Shown piece by piece: positions 46,813 through 56,397 of a DNA stretch of 64,000 bases. The stretch spans positions 1-64,000 of the forward strand of contig NZ_MCRI01000007.1 in assembly GCF_001720165.1 (NCBI RefSeq), in the 5' to 3' direction. Source of the DNA: Methylophaga muralis (GTDB lineage Bacteria; Pseudomonadota; Gammaproteobacteria; Nitrosococcales; Methylophagaceae). Made by a program: the position numbers and the translations under genes. The notes beneath the pieces were generated by a model that saw only the letters and a list, made by a program, of their open reading frames with translations, searched no databases and was not told the origin of the DNA. Positions within the stretch are counted from its first letter, which is position 1. Each line of letters starts with the position of its first letter.

Positions 46813-48204
46813 TTAGATGATGTGATGAGAGGTAGTGGCAGGCTGAATCAATAAGCCACGTAAAATGCTTAACGCCTGAGAGAGCGTTGCATGATCAGGG
46901 GTCAACCCGAGTGATAATCGAACTGCCTGACGCTGCCGATCACTAAAACCAAAACTGTTACAGGCCACCACGGAAACACCCAATACCGTCGCTTGTTCGG
47001 CAAATGCATTGGCCTGCCAGCAACTGGGTAATTGCAGCCAGATATGGTGGCCTGCTTCGTTACTGGAAAAATCCATTCCGGCCAATAGTTGTTTGGCAAT
47101 CTGCTGGCGCTGCTGGTTTTCTTCGCGGATGGCTTCAGAGAAACGATTTATCCGGCCATCATGAATCCAGCGTGACACTAAAGCAGCCATCAACGGTGAA
47201 GCCATGACACTGATGGCTCGTAAAACATTGGCCAATCCAAGTGCATGAGAATTGCTCGGGGCAATGACATAGGCGAGGCGTAATGCAGGAGTAATACATT
47301 TGGATAAAGTGCGTATATACCAGGTGCGATCTGCCGCTAAATCAAATAGTGCTGTTTCAGGGTTTTCCAGCAATGGTGAATACGGATCATCTTCGATAAT
47401 AATAATGTCGTATTCATGAGCAATAGCGATAATTTGCTGGCGTCTGGTTAACGACATGCTGGCCGTAGTCGGGTTATCCATTGTCGGTACCAGATAAATC
47501 GCTTTGATTGGATATTGTCGGCATGCTTGTTCAAAAGCATCAGGCAACACCCCTTCTTCATCCATGCTTAACGGTTGTAAAGACAGCTGAAGTTGTTCTG
47601 CCGCCGACTTCAAGCCGGGATAAACAAATTCACCACAGGCAATAATATCGCCAGCTTGAGCCATAGATTGCAGAATGGCATACAACGCGGCTTGAGCGCC
47701 CCCGGTAATCAAGGTGCGTTCTGTGGTCACGTTGTTGATTGATTGTGCCAACCAGCCAGCAGCAGCACTTCGGTCATGCGGGTTACCGGCACTGTCCTGA
47801 TAATGCAATTGCAATATGCGATCAGCCCCTGAAATAAGCTGGGCAATGCCTTGTGGAATATGCTGCTGTAAACCGGCAGACTCGGGTTGAGGGGGATTAT
47901 TCATGCTCAAATCGAGTAATGGTCGAGCAGTTGAAATATGTGAAATGAGTTTGCTTTCGACATGATGTCGCACAAAACTGCCACGTCCGGTAGTGGCATC
48001 AATTAAGCCTCGACGTCTTGCTTCATTAAAAGCACGGGTGACGGTGGTTAAATCAACATTCAACGCTTCCGCCACGGCACGTTGCGGCGGCAAACGATCG
48101 CCAGCTTTAACATAACCGGAATAGATATCGGCTTCCAATGCTTCCACAATGCCAAGATATTTGGTTTTGGCATCCGTTTCGATTCGAGCTTTCCACGAGC
48201 GCAT
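46813..48204 (-). CDS. MocR/PdxR-type transcription regulator (GntR-aminotransferase fusion)
   Basis: A 463-residue regulator. Residues 8-80 are a GntR winged helix (GDRLPPQRAVAEALNVDLTTVTRAFNEARRRGLI). Residues 95-450 are an aminotransferase-fold sensor with PLP-binding K302 (RTLSKCITPALR) and IEDDPYSPL. Such proteins bind PLP and sense a small amine, then regulate a neighbour. The stop lies 19 bases before ccoG on the same strand, so the two may be co-transcribed; co-control is a guess. A palindrome at 48228-48242, 24 bases upstream of the start, is a candidate self-binding site. Confidence 0.9.
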   Translation of the reverse strand: MRSWKARIETDAKTKYLGIVEALEADIYSGYVKAGDRLPPQRAVAEALNVDLTTVTRAFNEARRRGLIDATTGRGSFVRHHVESKLISHISTARPLLDLSMNNPPQPESAGLQQHIPQGIAQLISGADRILQLHYQDSAGNPHDRSAAAGWLAQSINNVTTERTLITGGAQAALYAILQSMAQAGDIIACGEFVYPGLKSAAEQLQLSLQPLSMDEEGVLPDAFEQACRQYPIKAIYLVPTMDNPTTASMSLTRRQQIIAIAHEYDIIIIEDDPYSPLLENPETALFDLAADRTWYIRTLSKCITPALRLAYVIAPSNSHALGLANVLRAISVMASPLMAALVSRWIHDGRINRFSEAIREENQQRQQIAKQLLAGMDFSSNEAGHHIWLQLPSCWQANAFAEQATVLGVSVVACNSFGFSDRQRQAVRLSLGLTPDHATLSQALSILRGLLIQPATTSHHII

Positions 48205-48227
48205 AGGTAAATCCCTATTAACATTTA

Positions 48228-48242
48228 GCCTACACGCTAGGC
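48228..48242. promoter_or_regulatory. Candidate operator of the MocR gene
   Basis: The palindrome GCCTA-CACGC-TAGGC lies 24 bases before the MocR start. It is the size expected for a GntR half-site pair. Direct GTATGG repeats at 48290 and 48321 lie further upstream. Confidence 0.4.
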
Positions 48243-48315
48243 ACTTTCCCAGACAAAAACAAACTTATTTGCATACAAAATTATTAAGTGTATGGATATA
48301 AATTCATTTAGTTAT

Positions 48316-48374
48316 AAATTGTATGGCTTTAATGCCCATTTGAGCGATTAAGCTTGTTAAAGGCCATACAATTT
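48316..48374. repeat. Near-perfect 17-18 base inverted repeat
   Basis: The left arm (48316-48332, AAATTGTATGGCTTTAA) pairs with the right arm (48357-48374, TTAAAGGCCATACAATTT) with only one unpaired C, around a 24-base loop. It sits between the MocR promoter region and the 3' end of the EAL gene. It may end the EAL transcript, since AT pairs flank it, or be the remains of a small mobile unit. Confidence 0.6.
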
Positions 48375-48450
48375 TTTACAACAAACTGGCTGGGATACCA
48401 GGCTGTTGATACAGAGTTGCGCAACAACCAGTAACTCTAAAAATAGAGAT

Positions 48451-51045
48451 TTAGAGGTTTTTGTGTGACAAACGGACTTTGGAGATAATCTTTTGCCATT
48501 GGTCCACTGGAGCAGGTTTACCAAAATAATAGCCTTGATAAACATGGCAACCAAATTTTTCCAGTAAAGCTGCCTGCTCTGCGGTTTCCACCCCTTCAGC
48601 GATCACGGCTAAATCCAGACTTTGTCCCAGAGCAATAATAGTACTGACAATCGCTTCATCGTTTACGTCGGTCAATACATCATGGACAAACGACTGGTCT
48701 ATTTTCAGTTTATTTAATGGCAGAAGCTTTAAGTAGCTCAGCGAAGCGTAACCGGTACCAAAATCATCCAAGGCAAAGCGCAAGCCACGCTGACGTAGTG
48801 CATTCATCCGCTCGATAGTGTGATCAATATCCTCAATCAATAAGCTCTCGGTGATTTCAAGTTCTAAATGATTGGGATTGACGCCCAGCTCTATTAAACA
48901 GCTGTCGATATGATCGATAAATTGCAAATGGCGGAATTGTCTGGGGCTGATATTGACTGAGAGTGTCAGGTTTTCCATACCTGGGATAGTCGACCAGTCT
49001 GCGAGGATCTGACAGGCTTTTCTTAACACCCAGGCCCCCAGCGGGATTATCAAACCGCTGGACTCTGCTATCGGAATAAAGTCAGCCGGTGAAATAAAAC
49101 CCTCCACCGGATCATTCCAGCGTAATAAGGCTTCCATCCCGACATATTGTTGGTCGCTACTGATTTGTGGTTGTACATACAATTCGAGTTGCTGAAGGGA
49201 AATAGCTTCCCTCAATTTGCGTTCCAATTCACTTCGCCGCTTAACTTCTTTCTGCATGGTCGGATCAAAAAATTTCAGACTGTTTCGACCTGAAGCTTTA
49301 GCTCGATATAACGCCATGTCGGCATCTTGCAGTAAGCGTTCAACATCACCTTCTGCATCAGAAAATAAAGCGATACCAACACTTGCCGAGGCAATGTATT
49401 GAGTCTGATCCAAACTAAATGGCAAAACAAAATCCTGCAGGATCTCTTCAGCAAACTGATGAGCGATAACTTCGACCTCATGCCGGAGTATGCCCATATT
49501 GGGTTTGACGATGACAAACTCGTCAGAGCCAAGTCTGGCAGCTAAATCCTGAGGTGCGAGCCGTGATTGAAGCCGTTTAGAAACCGCCTGCAGTAATAAG
49601 TCCCCGGCATGATGCCCCAAGGTATCGTTTAAAGTTTTAAAGGCATCCAAATCGACAATCAGCAAAGCACCTTCCCGGTGATTTTGATTGTCTTCTACCA
49701 GAGCGTCCTCCAGAAACTCCATTAATAAGCGACGATTGGCAAGGCCAGTCAATGAGTCGTATAAAGCCAGTTTCCGTAGCTGTTTCTGGATCAACAGGTA
49801 ATCGGTAATATCGGTAGAGATACCGCATAAGGCGTAGACAGTGCCATCTTCCTGTCGCAAGGGTAGTTTGACAGACAGAAAGGTTTGCGGATTTTCCGAT
49901 CCGAGCACGGTATTGATTTCTTCTTCAACAATCCGCTCGCCTTTTTCAATAACTCTCAGGTCATGTTGACGTAGCGTTTTACAGGTTTCTTTATCAAACA
50001 ATATGGCGTCGGTTTGACCCAAAATGTCTTTTTCTTCCAAGCCAATCAGCTTGCATACATTCTGGTTGACGTATTGGTAATTTAATTGAAGATCTTTGAT
50101 ATAAATGTGCGCATCAACGCTATCCAGGATGACGCTCAGATTCTGTTGAGACTGCCGTAAAGAAATCGTTTTTTCATGGACGCGCCGCCGCATCAATAAG
50201 GAAAATACCACGGCACTTACAAAGCCCAAAAGTAACGCTATTAATAACCACCATAATTCTTTTGGAATAACGGTTTTGACTGCCGGGCTGTTCCATTTTT
50301 GTAAAACCGAAAAATACGGCGAATTGGCTTCTTTTTGCCATTTTTGCAAGTAGTTATCCAGTGTCTCCAATACGTCGCCATGTTGGCCTTTGGGCGTAGC
50401 AAAATATAAACGACTTGGCTGAAAAATAATGGGGGTCGCTCTTAAGTTCAGTTCGGCAGCTTTAAGCTCGCTGATAAAATTATTGGCAGTAACGGCATCA
50501 GCAATACCATTCATTAAGGCTGCAAAAGCAGCTTGCTGTGTATCGACCAGCACAAAGGTGACATCAATATTAAAACTTTCAGCAAGTTGATTAAGATAAT
50601 CGTATTGAATCGAGCCTTTCAGTAACGCCAAACGCTTTCCATCCAGTTCCAGCAAGCTAGTCAGGTTACTTTCACGACTAACATAGATCTGTGACCAACT
50701 GAGCAATGCCGGGGTAGTATGAAAGTCATATAAATCTGTACGGGCTATCGTCGTGGCGACATCCGGTAATAAATCAATCTCACCATTAGCGAGCAGTTGC
50801 AGACAGTCACTCCAATAACAAGGTACTACAATCAACTGCCAGTTTTCTTGATCCGCAATTATCTGCAGAATATCTCCCAAAATGCCACTCACTTCCCCAT
50901 CAGAATTATTCAACAGTTTAGGTGGATTTTCGTATACCCCAACTCGTAAAGTCGTTGGTTCAGCCAGCACTTTTCCGCTGCTTAATAATGCTAATAACAG
51001 CACTGTTAACGAGCTTAAATTGAGTAGTCTGGCTTTGGGAATCAT
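48451..51045 (-). CDS. Sensor with SBP_bac_3, PAS, GGDEF and EAL domains
   Basis: An 864-residue membrane sensor that acts on c-di-GMP. A signal helix (about 10-28) leads to a periplasmic amino-acid-binding-protein domain (about 33-250) with two Cys in VPCYWSDC. A membrane helix (about 265-285) precedes a PAS domain (IYIKDLQLNYQYVNQNVCKLIGL). The GGDEF domain has a changed motif, GSDEF at 506-510, so cyclase activity is doubtful. The EAL domain is complete: EAL at 638-640, NISPRQF, LEITES, DDFGTGYASL, LKID and EGVET. Breakdown of c-di-GMP in response to a periplasmic ligand is the best guess. It is the last gene of the leftward operon. Confidence 0.9.
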   Translation of the reverse strand: MIPKARLLNLSSLTVLLLALLSSGKVLAEPTTLRVGVYENPPKLLNNSDGEVSGILGDILQIIADQENWQLIVVPCYWSDCLQLLANGEIDLLPDVATTIARTDLYDFHTTPALLSWSQIYVSRESNLTSLLELDGKRLALLKGSIQYDYLNQLAESFNIDVTFVLVDTQQAAFAALMNGIADAVTANNFISELKAAELNLRATPIIFQPSRLYFATPKGQHGDVLETLDNYLQKWQKEANSPYFSVLQKWNSPAVKTVIPKELWWLLIALLLGFVSAVVFSLLMRRRVHEKTISLRQSQQNLSVILDSVDAHIYIKDLQLNYQYVNQNVCKLIGLEEKDILGQTDAILFDKETCKTLRQHDLRVIEKGERIVEEEINTVLGSENPQTFLSVKLPLRQEDGTVYALCGISTDITDYLLIQKQLRKLALYDSLTGLANRRLLMEFLEDALVEDNQNHREGALLIVDLDAFKTLNDTLGHHAGDLLLQAVSKRLQSRLAPQDLAARLGSDEFVIVKPNMGILRHEVEVIAHQFAEEILQDFVLPFSLDQTQYIASASVGIALFSDAEGDVERLLQDADMALYRAKASGRNSLKFFDPTMQKEVKRRSELERKLREAISLQQLELYVQPQISSDQQYVGMEALLRWNDPVEGFISPADFIPIAESSGLIIPLGAWVLRKACQILADWSTIPGMENLTLSVNISPRQFRHLQFIDHIDSCLIELGVNPNHLELEITESLLIEDIDHTIERMNALRQRGLRFALDDFGTGYASLSYLKLLPLNKLKIDQSFVHDVLTDVNDEAIVSTIIALGQSLDLAVIAEGVETAEQAALLEKFGCHVYQGYYFGKPAPVDQWQKIISKVRLSHKNL

Positions 51046-51116
51046 TGATTGCGACAGTCGTCATCAGAGAATTACAGTTATAACAGATTTACCCCGTTCT
51101 CATTTGCAAATATCGA

Positions 51117-51667
51117 CTATCCGTTATCAGTAATAGGCCAATGCATCATCGGAAAATATTGAGGGCCTTGATCGGTTGATACCGATTTCATTAATACCAG
51201 CTCTTGAGCTCTAAAACGTACTGGAGCGATAGGTATCGAGACGGCTTCACGAGCTTTACGCGCCAGAGTGATATGTGGCTGATAAGGTCTTAAATCTACG
51301 TCAATTTGAGCGTCGCTGGCGATCTGTTGCAGATTGTTCACCAGATTAAATAACTCGGCACCTGGTGCTCGGCTTGTCAGACAGTAGATCTTTGGTTCTG
51401 CCCAGTAAGATAGATGATCAAATTGCATATGTATTAACGGGCAACTTAATGATTCGGTGTTGGTTAATAAAGCGTTGATTTGTTGTTGATTGAGTTGACG
51501 AGAAATAACAGCGTTTGGTGTAAGTTGGCCGTAGTTTGTAACTTCAGAGATTGATCTTCAGGCAGACGTTTCATGATGTGTTGAATTTGCATACGCGAAT
51601 TCAAATCTGGCGACAAGGCAAAAAAATACCGGCCTGGGGTTAACTCAATGTTTTGTTGTAGATTCAT
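51117..51667 (-). pseudogene. thpR: RNA 2',3'-cyclic phosphodiesterase ThpR, one frameshift
   Basis: Two frames (51464-51667 and 51117-51500) join to about 183 residues, the normal length of the LigT/ThpR 2H phosphoesterase family. The first His motif is NLHQTLLFL and the second is QPHITLARK; both HxT motifs are intact. The break is after LLFL: adding one C at about plus-strand 51499 (TTGACGAG to TTGACCGAG) gives LFLGQLNQQQINALLTNTE and restores the frame. ThpR opens 2',3'-cyclic phosphates on RNA. The start overlaps the upstream GGDEF gene by 23 bases. Either a sequence error or a real mutation. Confidence 0.85.
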
Positions 51668-53090
51668 CTAAATCAGAGTCCGCCATTACAATCTGATTAC
51701 GACCATTATTCTTAGCAAGATACAATGCGTCGTCAGCACGTTTAATCGTATCACCGATAGTTTCACCTTGCCTATACTCACTTAGACCAAAACTGGCCGT
51801 AATTTGGCGATCCACCGAGAAACCCATCGTTTGCACTTGAAGTCGCAAGTGTTCAGCCAACTGAAAAGCACCATTTTTCGAGGTTTGCGAACAAAGGATT
51901 AAAAACTCCTCGCCCCCCCAGCGGCCTACTAAATCATTTTCACGCACCATCGACTGGAGTAATACGGCAAATTCTTTGATCACGTTATCGCCCACATCAT
52001 GACCATACGTATCATTTATGTCTTTAAAAAAATCCAAATCTAACAAGATTAGCGAAAAAGTCTGTAGCGTTTGACTGGCAAGATCCATTTCAACATTGAA
52101 GCGTTGATGTAAGGCATAACGATTGGCGAGGCCGGTTAGGTGATCATATTGTGAAATGTGTTCAAGCCGCGTATTCAGTTGCCGTAACTTACGATTATGG
52201 TGATGAATTTTAGTATAGCGATAAATCAATACCATCATTATCAGCACTACGGCACTAAATAAGAGCCAGAATAAAGCCTTATCATCAGGTTGCTTGTAGT
52301 CTAATGATAACCAGTTTTTCAATACTCGCTGACGTTCCAGATCCGTAGTGTCCGCAATAACCTTGTTAAAAATTTCGAGCAATTGTGGTTCCCGGACGCT
52401 TACTCCTACGGACATCGCATATTGTATATCCAGTACGCCACTGATTTTCAGGTGTGATATACCCCAACGTAACATTTGGAAATTAATCGTCGGCACGGTA
52501 TCAATGAACCCATAAACTTGCCCAGTTTCGACCAGTTTGAGACCCTCTCTTGACGACGTGACTGCCTCTATTTTGATATCGGGGTAACGATCACGCAGCA
52601 TTTCAATGCCGGCATAGCCCTCCACCATCACAAAATCGCGATCCAGAACCTGTTCAAATTTCACTACAAATTCATGATCGGGCTGAGTAGCAATCGCCAA
52701 TGGATAAAAAATATAAGGTGTGGTGACATTTAACCAATCACGACGACTTGGCACATCCATGGCGCTGGAGAGAATATCGCACTCTCCATTTCTTATTAAT
52801 TGCAAAGACTGTTGCCAACTGTTGCTGTGAACCAGTTCAATTGGTGTAGTGATTTTATCGGACCATAAAGCATAAAAATCCGACATGATGCCAGTAAATT
52901 CATGATTTTCATCAATACCTTCATAAGGCAACCAGTCAGGATCAGTACACAGTTTAATGAATTGTTTTTCAGCGAGAAAGTCTTGCTCAGCTTGACTTAA
53001 CAGCACTTCAGCGCTAACAGAGTGTGTCGCCAAAAATCCCACTAATATTAGCGTGCGGAAGAAAGTTCGATTTACCATCCTTGGTTTCAT
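51645..53090 (-). CDS. Membrane diguanylate cyclase with periplasmic SBP_bac_3 domain
   Basis: A 481-residue sensor. A signal peptide (about 8-27) leads to a periplasmic amino-acid-binding-like domain (about 40-265: KLCTDPDWLPYEGIDENHEFTGIMSDFY, then NGECDILSSAM). One membrane helix (about 274-293) is followed by a short coiled coil and a GGDEF domain with intact GGEEF at 392-396. An I-site RxxD (REND) lies five residues before it. It probably makes c-di-GMP in response to a small ligand in the periplasm. It is 22 bases after yaaA and overlaps thpR. Confidence 0.9.
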   Translation of the reverse strand: MKPRMVNRTFFRTLILVGFLATHSVSAEVLLSQAEQDFLAEKQFIKLCTDPDWLPYEGIDENHEFTGIMSDFYALWSDKITTPIELVHSNSWQQSLQLIRNGECDILSSAMDVPSRRDWLNVTTPYIFYPLAIATQPDHEFVVKFEQVLDRDFVMVEGYAGIEMLRDRYPDIKIEAVTSSREGLKLVETGQVYGFIDTVPTINFQMLRWGISHLKISGVLDIQYAMSVGVSVREPQLLEIFNKVIADTTDLERQRVLKNWLSLDYKQPDDKALFWLLFSAVVLIMMVLIYRYTKIHHHNRKLRQLNTRLEHISQYDHLTGLANRYALHQRFNVEMDLASQTLQTFSLILLDLDFFKDINDTYGHDVGDNVIKEFAVLLQSMVRENDLVGRWGGEEFLILCSQTSKNGAFQLAEHLRLQVQTMGFSVDRQITASFGLSEYRQGETIGDTIKRADDALYLAKNNGRNQIVMADSDLDESTTKH

Positions 53091-53112
53091 TGCCGTTGTC
53101 AGCCCGACTTAA

Positions 53113-53883
53113 TCAATCATGATCCCGGATAAACACCCAATCATTTTTTTGACTCATTTCTTCACTATATCGATAGCCTTCCGAGTCAAATTGTTTGAGT
53201 TTTTCCGGTGAGTTAATTTGCTGATCAATAATGTAACGGCTCATCAGTCCACGTGCTTTTTTAGCGTAAAAACTGATCATTTTATACTGACCGTTTTTCC
53301 AGTCTTTGAAGACCGGCGTGATAATGGTCGCTTTAAGTTTTTTGGCATTTACGGCTTTGAAGTATTCATTTGAAGCCAGATTGATCAACACGCCATCACT
53401 TAAAGCGGATTCGGCTTCCAGCGCAGTTTGAATTTGATCTCCCCAGAAACTATATAGATCTCTACCTGCAGCATTCTGAAACGGTGTGCCCATCTCTAGT
53501 CGGTAGGGCTGCATCAAATCTAATGGTCTTAAAACACCATATAAACCAGATAAAATGCGTAAATGTTGCTGAGCAAACTCCAGTCCTTTTTCATCGAGTG
53601 TTTCAGCATCCAGACCGGTATAGACATCGCCTTTAAATGCGAGGATAGCCTGTTTAGCATTTTCTTCGGTAAAAGGCGTTTGCCATTGCTGGAAGCGTGC
53701 CATATTGAGTCCGGCAAGCTTGTCACTGATCTTCATCAGATTCGCTATTTCCTGGCTCGACAACTTTTTCAATTGGTTTATCAGTTGCTGCGATTGCTCC
53801 AGAAACCGGGGTTCCGTATGTTTATCAGTATGCGAAGCTGTTTCAAAATCGAGCGTCTTCGCTGGGGAAATGACAGTCAGCAT
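53113..53883 (-). CDS. yaaA: Peroxide stress protein YaaA
   Basis: A 256-residue cytoplasmic DUF328 protein, the usual length. It opens [13 protein letters not shown], has [31 protein letters not shown] and [19 protein letters not shown], and ends with a [11 protein letters not shown] region, all family signatures. In E. coli YaaA lowers free iron under peroxide stress and has a DNA-binding fold. It is the second gene of the DUF4389-yaaA-GGDEF-thpR-EAL cluster. Confidence 0.95.
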   Translation of the reverse strand: MLTVISPAKTLDFETASHTDKHTEPRFLEQSQQLINQLKKLSSQEIANLMKISDKLAGLNMARFQQWQTPFTEENAKQAILAFKGDVYTGLDAETLDEKGLEFAQQHLRILSGLYGVLRPLDLMQPYRLEMGTPFQNAAGRDLYSFWGDQIQTALEAESALSDGVLINLASNEYFKAVNAKKLKATIITPVFKDWKNGQYKMISFYAKKARGLMSRYIIDQQINSPEKLKQFDSEGYRYSEEMSQKNDWVFIRDHD

Positions 53884-53916
53884 AAGAGAGTTATTATTCC
53901 TTATTGGTTATGCATA

Positions 53917-54282
53917 TTAGGGTTTTGGTGAAGTCGGATCATCTTTGTCAGTGATGTCTTCATAGTCGGCAATATAATCGTCATTGTCATACACAGCTTC
54001 AACCTCTACATCGTCATATAAAGGGTTGAACGGAAACGGTTTTCGTTCGTCATTATAGGTCAGGAATAACACGATTTGCTGAATAAAACGGTTAAGGTCC
54101 TTGGAAAAATTACGAATGGATGGGTTCGGACTGCCACTGAATAAGGCAAAGACAAATTGCACAATAACCACTATCGCCAGTACCGTCATGGTCAGATACA
54201 ACACAAAACCATAAAGCAGCATATAAAGTAGCCGTATCAATTGCGCTTTTTCACTGCTGTATTTCAGACTTGTATTATCCAT
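53917..54282 (-). CDS. DUF4389 membrane protein
   Basis: A 121-residue protein. Helix 1 (LIRLLYMLLYGFVLYLTMTVLAIVVIVQFVFALFSG) is followed by NPSIRNFSKDLNRFIQQIVLFLTYNDERKPFPF, the typical DUF4389 core, and by a very acidic tail. Function unknown. I chose the ATG at 54282 with GAGGAG 7 bases upstream; the ATG at 54297 sits on that site. It is divergent from the TRAP genes and 33 bases before yaaA. Confidence 0.82.
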   Translation of the reverse strand: MDNTSLKYSSEKAQLIRLLYMLLYGFVLYLTMTVLAIVVIVQFVFALFSGSPNPSIRNFSKDLNRFIQQIVLFLTYNDERKPFPFNPLYDDVEVEAVYDNDDYIADYEDITDKDDPTSPKP

Positions 54283-54442
54283 GTCATCACTCCTCATTAC
54301 TTTGGTCGGTCATATCACTTTAACACTTCCTTTAATGGTTGCGGATAACTGAACAGTAAATTTCATTTTGTGGTGAATTACTGGAGCAATGGAGCGCTTT
54401 GTGGGAAACTTCGACGTTTATTTATATTGATGACCGAACACC

Positions 54443-54970
54443 ATGGGCCGATTTTTTACTTCGTTGGAAACATCGATAAACCGTTTCACTGAATACACTG
54501 GCAAGCTCAGCAGCTGGTTGGTATTACTGCTTGTTCTACTCACCTGTTATGACGTAATGATGCGTTATTTGTTCCAACAAGGCTCAGTGGGCTTACAGGA
54601 GCTGGAATGGCATCTATTCGCATTGCTCTTTTTACTCGGTAGTGCTTATACCCTGAAACACGATGGACACGTGCGGGTAGATATCCTTTATCGTAGTCAT
54701 CGGCTCTCTGATAAACATCGTGCATGGATTGATGTGATCGGCATTGTGTTATTTCTAATGCCTTTTTGTGTGCTGATTCTGATCAGCAGCTGGCCATTTG
54801 CTTATAACGCCTATTTATATCAGGAGGGCTCCCCCGATCCCGGTGGTCTGCCCTATCGCTTTATTCTCAAATCAGCCTTGTTATTGGGATTCATTTTGTT
54901 AATGATTCAGGCCGTTGCTGAATTAATTCGTAATATCCGCATCATTCGCCATAAGCAGGAACAACAATAA
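54443..54970 (+). CDS. TRAP transporter small permease (DctQ type)
   Basis: A 175-residue protein with four membrane helices. The signature is LQELEWHLFALLFLLGSAYTLKHDGHVRVDILY, and GGLPYRFILKSALLLGF follows in helix 4. With DctM it forms the membrane part of a sodium-driven transporter that takes substrate from a periplasmic binding protein. Its stop overlaps the dctM start as TAATG. The ribosome binding site is weak. No binding-protein gene precedes it; the neighbour is a divergent DUF4389 gene. Confidence 0.9.
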   Translation: MGRFFTSLETSINRFTEYTGKLSSWLVLLLVLLTCYDVMMRYLFQQGSVGLQELEWHLFALLFLLGSAYTLKHDGHVRVDILYRSHRLSDKHRAWIDVIGIVLFLMPFCVLILISSWPFAYNAYLYQEGSPDPGGLPYRFILKSALLLGFILLMIQAVAELIRNIRIIRHKQEQQ

Positions 54971-56274
54971 TGGAATACATGGCGTTGTTGATGTTTGGCT
55001 TGTTAATCCTGCTACTGCTCACCGGCTATCCGGTGGCCTTTGTTTTAGGTGCTATCTCATTATTATTTGGCAGCATTTATTTAGGTTTTGATTTCTTCCA
55101 GCTATTGCCGTTTCGCATCTGGGGCATCATGACCAACTTCACCTTGTTGGCGGTGCCGCTGTTTGTATTTATGGGCGTGGTACTAGAAAAATCCGGTGTC
55201 GCAGAACAGCTACTCGATACCATGGGACGAGTTTTTGGCCGTATTCGCGGAGGGCTGGCGATATCTGTTGTTATGGTAGGTGCTTTATTAGCTGCAACCA
55301 CCGGGGTGGTAGGTGCATCAGTAGTCACCATGACGGTGATTGCTTTACCGTCGATGCTGAAACGTGGCTATGCGCCATCATTAGCCAGTGGCACCATTGC
55401 TGCTTCCGGTACCTTAGGGCAAATCATTCCACCCAGCATTATTTTGATTTTATTGGGTGATGTTATTGGGGTGCCGGTGGGTGAATTATTTATCGGTGCC
55501 GTAGTACCGGGCATGATGCTGATTGTGGCTTACATACTATATATAGGTTATGTGGCATGGCGTCATCCACATTTAGCCCCGGCGGTACAAGATGATAACT
55601 CTGAACTTGCTGCATTGTGGATTAGTGTTTTAAAAAGCCTGCTGCCACCATTGCTGCTTATCATCGCGGTATTGGGTTCTATTTTTTATGGTATCGCCTC
55701 ACCCACTGAGTCTGCTGCTGTTGGTGCATTGGGTGCATTGATTCTGGCTGCTCTACATCGGCGTTTGACGATGCCTAACCTGCGTGATGCCATGCAAAAA
55801 ACCGCACGGCTGACCAGCATGGTGTTTTTGATCTTTATCGGTGCTACCGCGTTTGGTTTGGTATTTGTCGGTATGGGTGGTGACGGGCTGATTCTGGATA
55901 TTTTTTCTGGTCTGCCCGGCGGCAAATGGACGTTTCTGATTTTCAGCATGCTGCTGATTTTTGTATTGGGCTTTTTTCTCGACTTTATCGAAATTTGTTT
56001 TATCGTCGTACCCATCATCGCACCGGTAGCAATTCACTTAGGCATTGATCCATTATGGTTTGCCTTGTTGATTGCAATTAATCTGCAAACGTCATTTCTC
56101 ACGCCGCCCTTTGGCTTTTCGTTGTTCTATCTTAAAGCCAGTGCGCCGCCCACCTTAAAACTAATGGATATCTATAAAGGCATCACGCCTTTTGTAGCGA
56201 TTCAACTGGTAGTGCTGGGATTGATCATAAGCTTCCCGATATTGACAATGTGGCTACCCAATCTGATGGCCTAA
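54970..56274 (+). CDS. TRAP transporter large permease (DctM type)
   Basis: A 434-residue transport subunit with about twelve to thirteen helices. Signatures are NFTLLAVPLFVFMGVVLEKSGVAEQLLDTMG, GGLAISVVMVGALLAATTGVVGASVVTM and SGTLGQIIPPSIILILLGDVIG, then LLIAINLQTSFLTPPFGFSLFYLKASAP. It carries organic acids or similar anions together with Na+. It is coupled to the small permease. No terminator is evident in the 120 bases that follow. Confidence 0.93.
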   Translation: MEYMALLMFGLLILLLLTGYPVAFVLGAISLLFGSIYLGFDFFQLLPFRIWGIMTNFTLLAVPLFVFMGVVLEKSGVAEQLLDTMGRVFGRIRGGLAISVVMVGALLAATTGVVGASVVTMTVIALPSMLKRGYAPSLASGTIAASGTLGQIIPPSIILILLGDVIGVPVGELFIGAVVPGMMLIVAYILYIGYVAWRHPHLAPAVQDDNSELAALWISVLKSLLPPLLLIIAVLGSIFYGIASPTESAAVGALGALILAALHRRLTMPNLRDAMQKTARLTSMVFLIFIGATAFGLVFVGMGGDGLILDIFSGLPGGKWTFLIFSMLLIFVLGFFLDFIEICFIVVPIIAPVAIHLGIDPLWFALLIAINLQTSFLTPPFGFSLFYLKASAPPTLKLMDIYKGITPFVAIQLVVLGLIISFPILTMWLPNLMA

Positions 56275-56397
56275 TTTAAATATTTCTGCCTGTATGAAAA
56301 TCATTTAGTGACACTGTACCAACGTACAGTTGTTATTTATGTTGGCTCTCAATATTATTCAGTAAAATTTCATGACTTAAATAAAGGAATAAATCAA

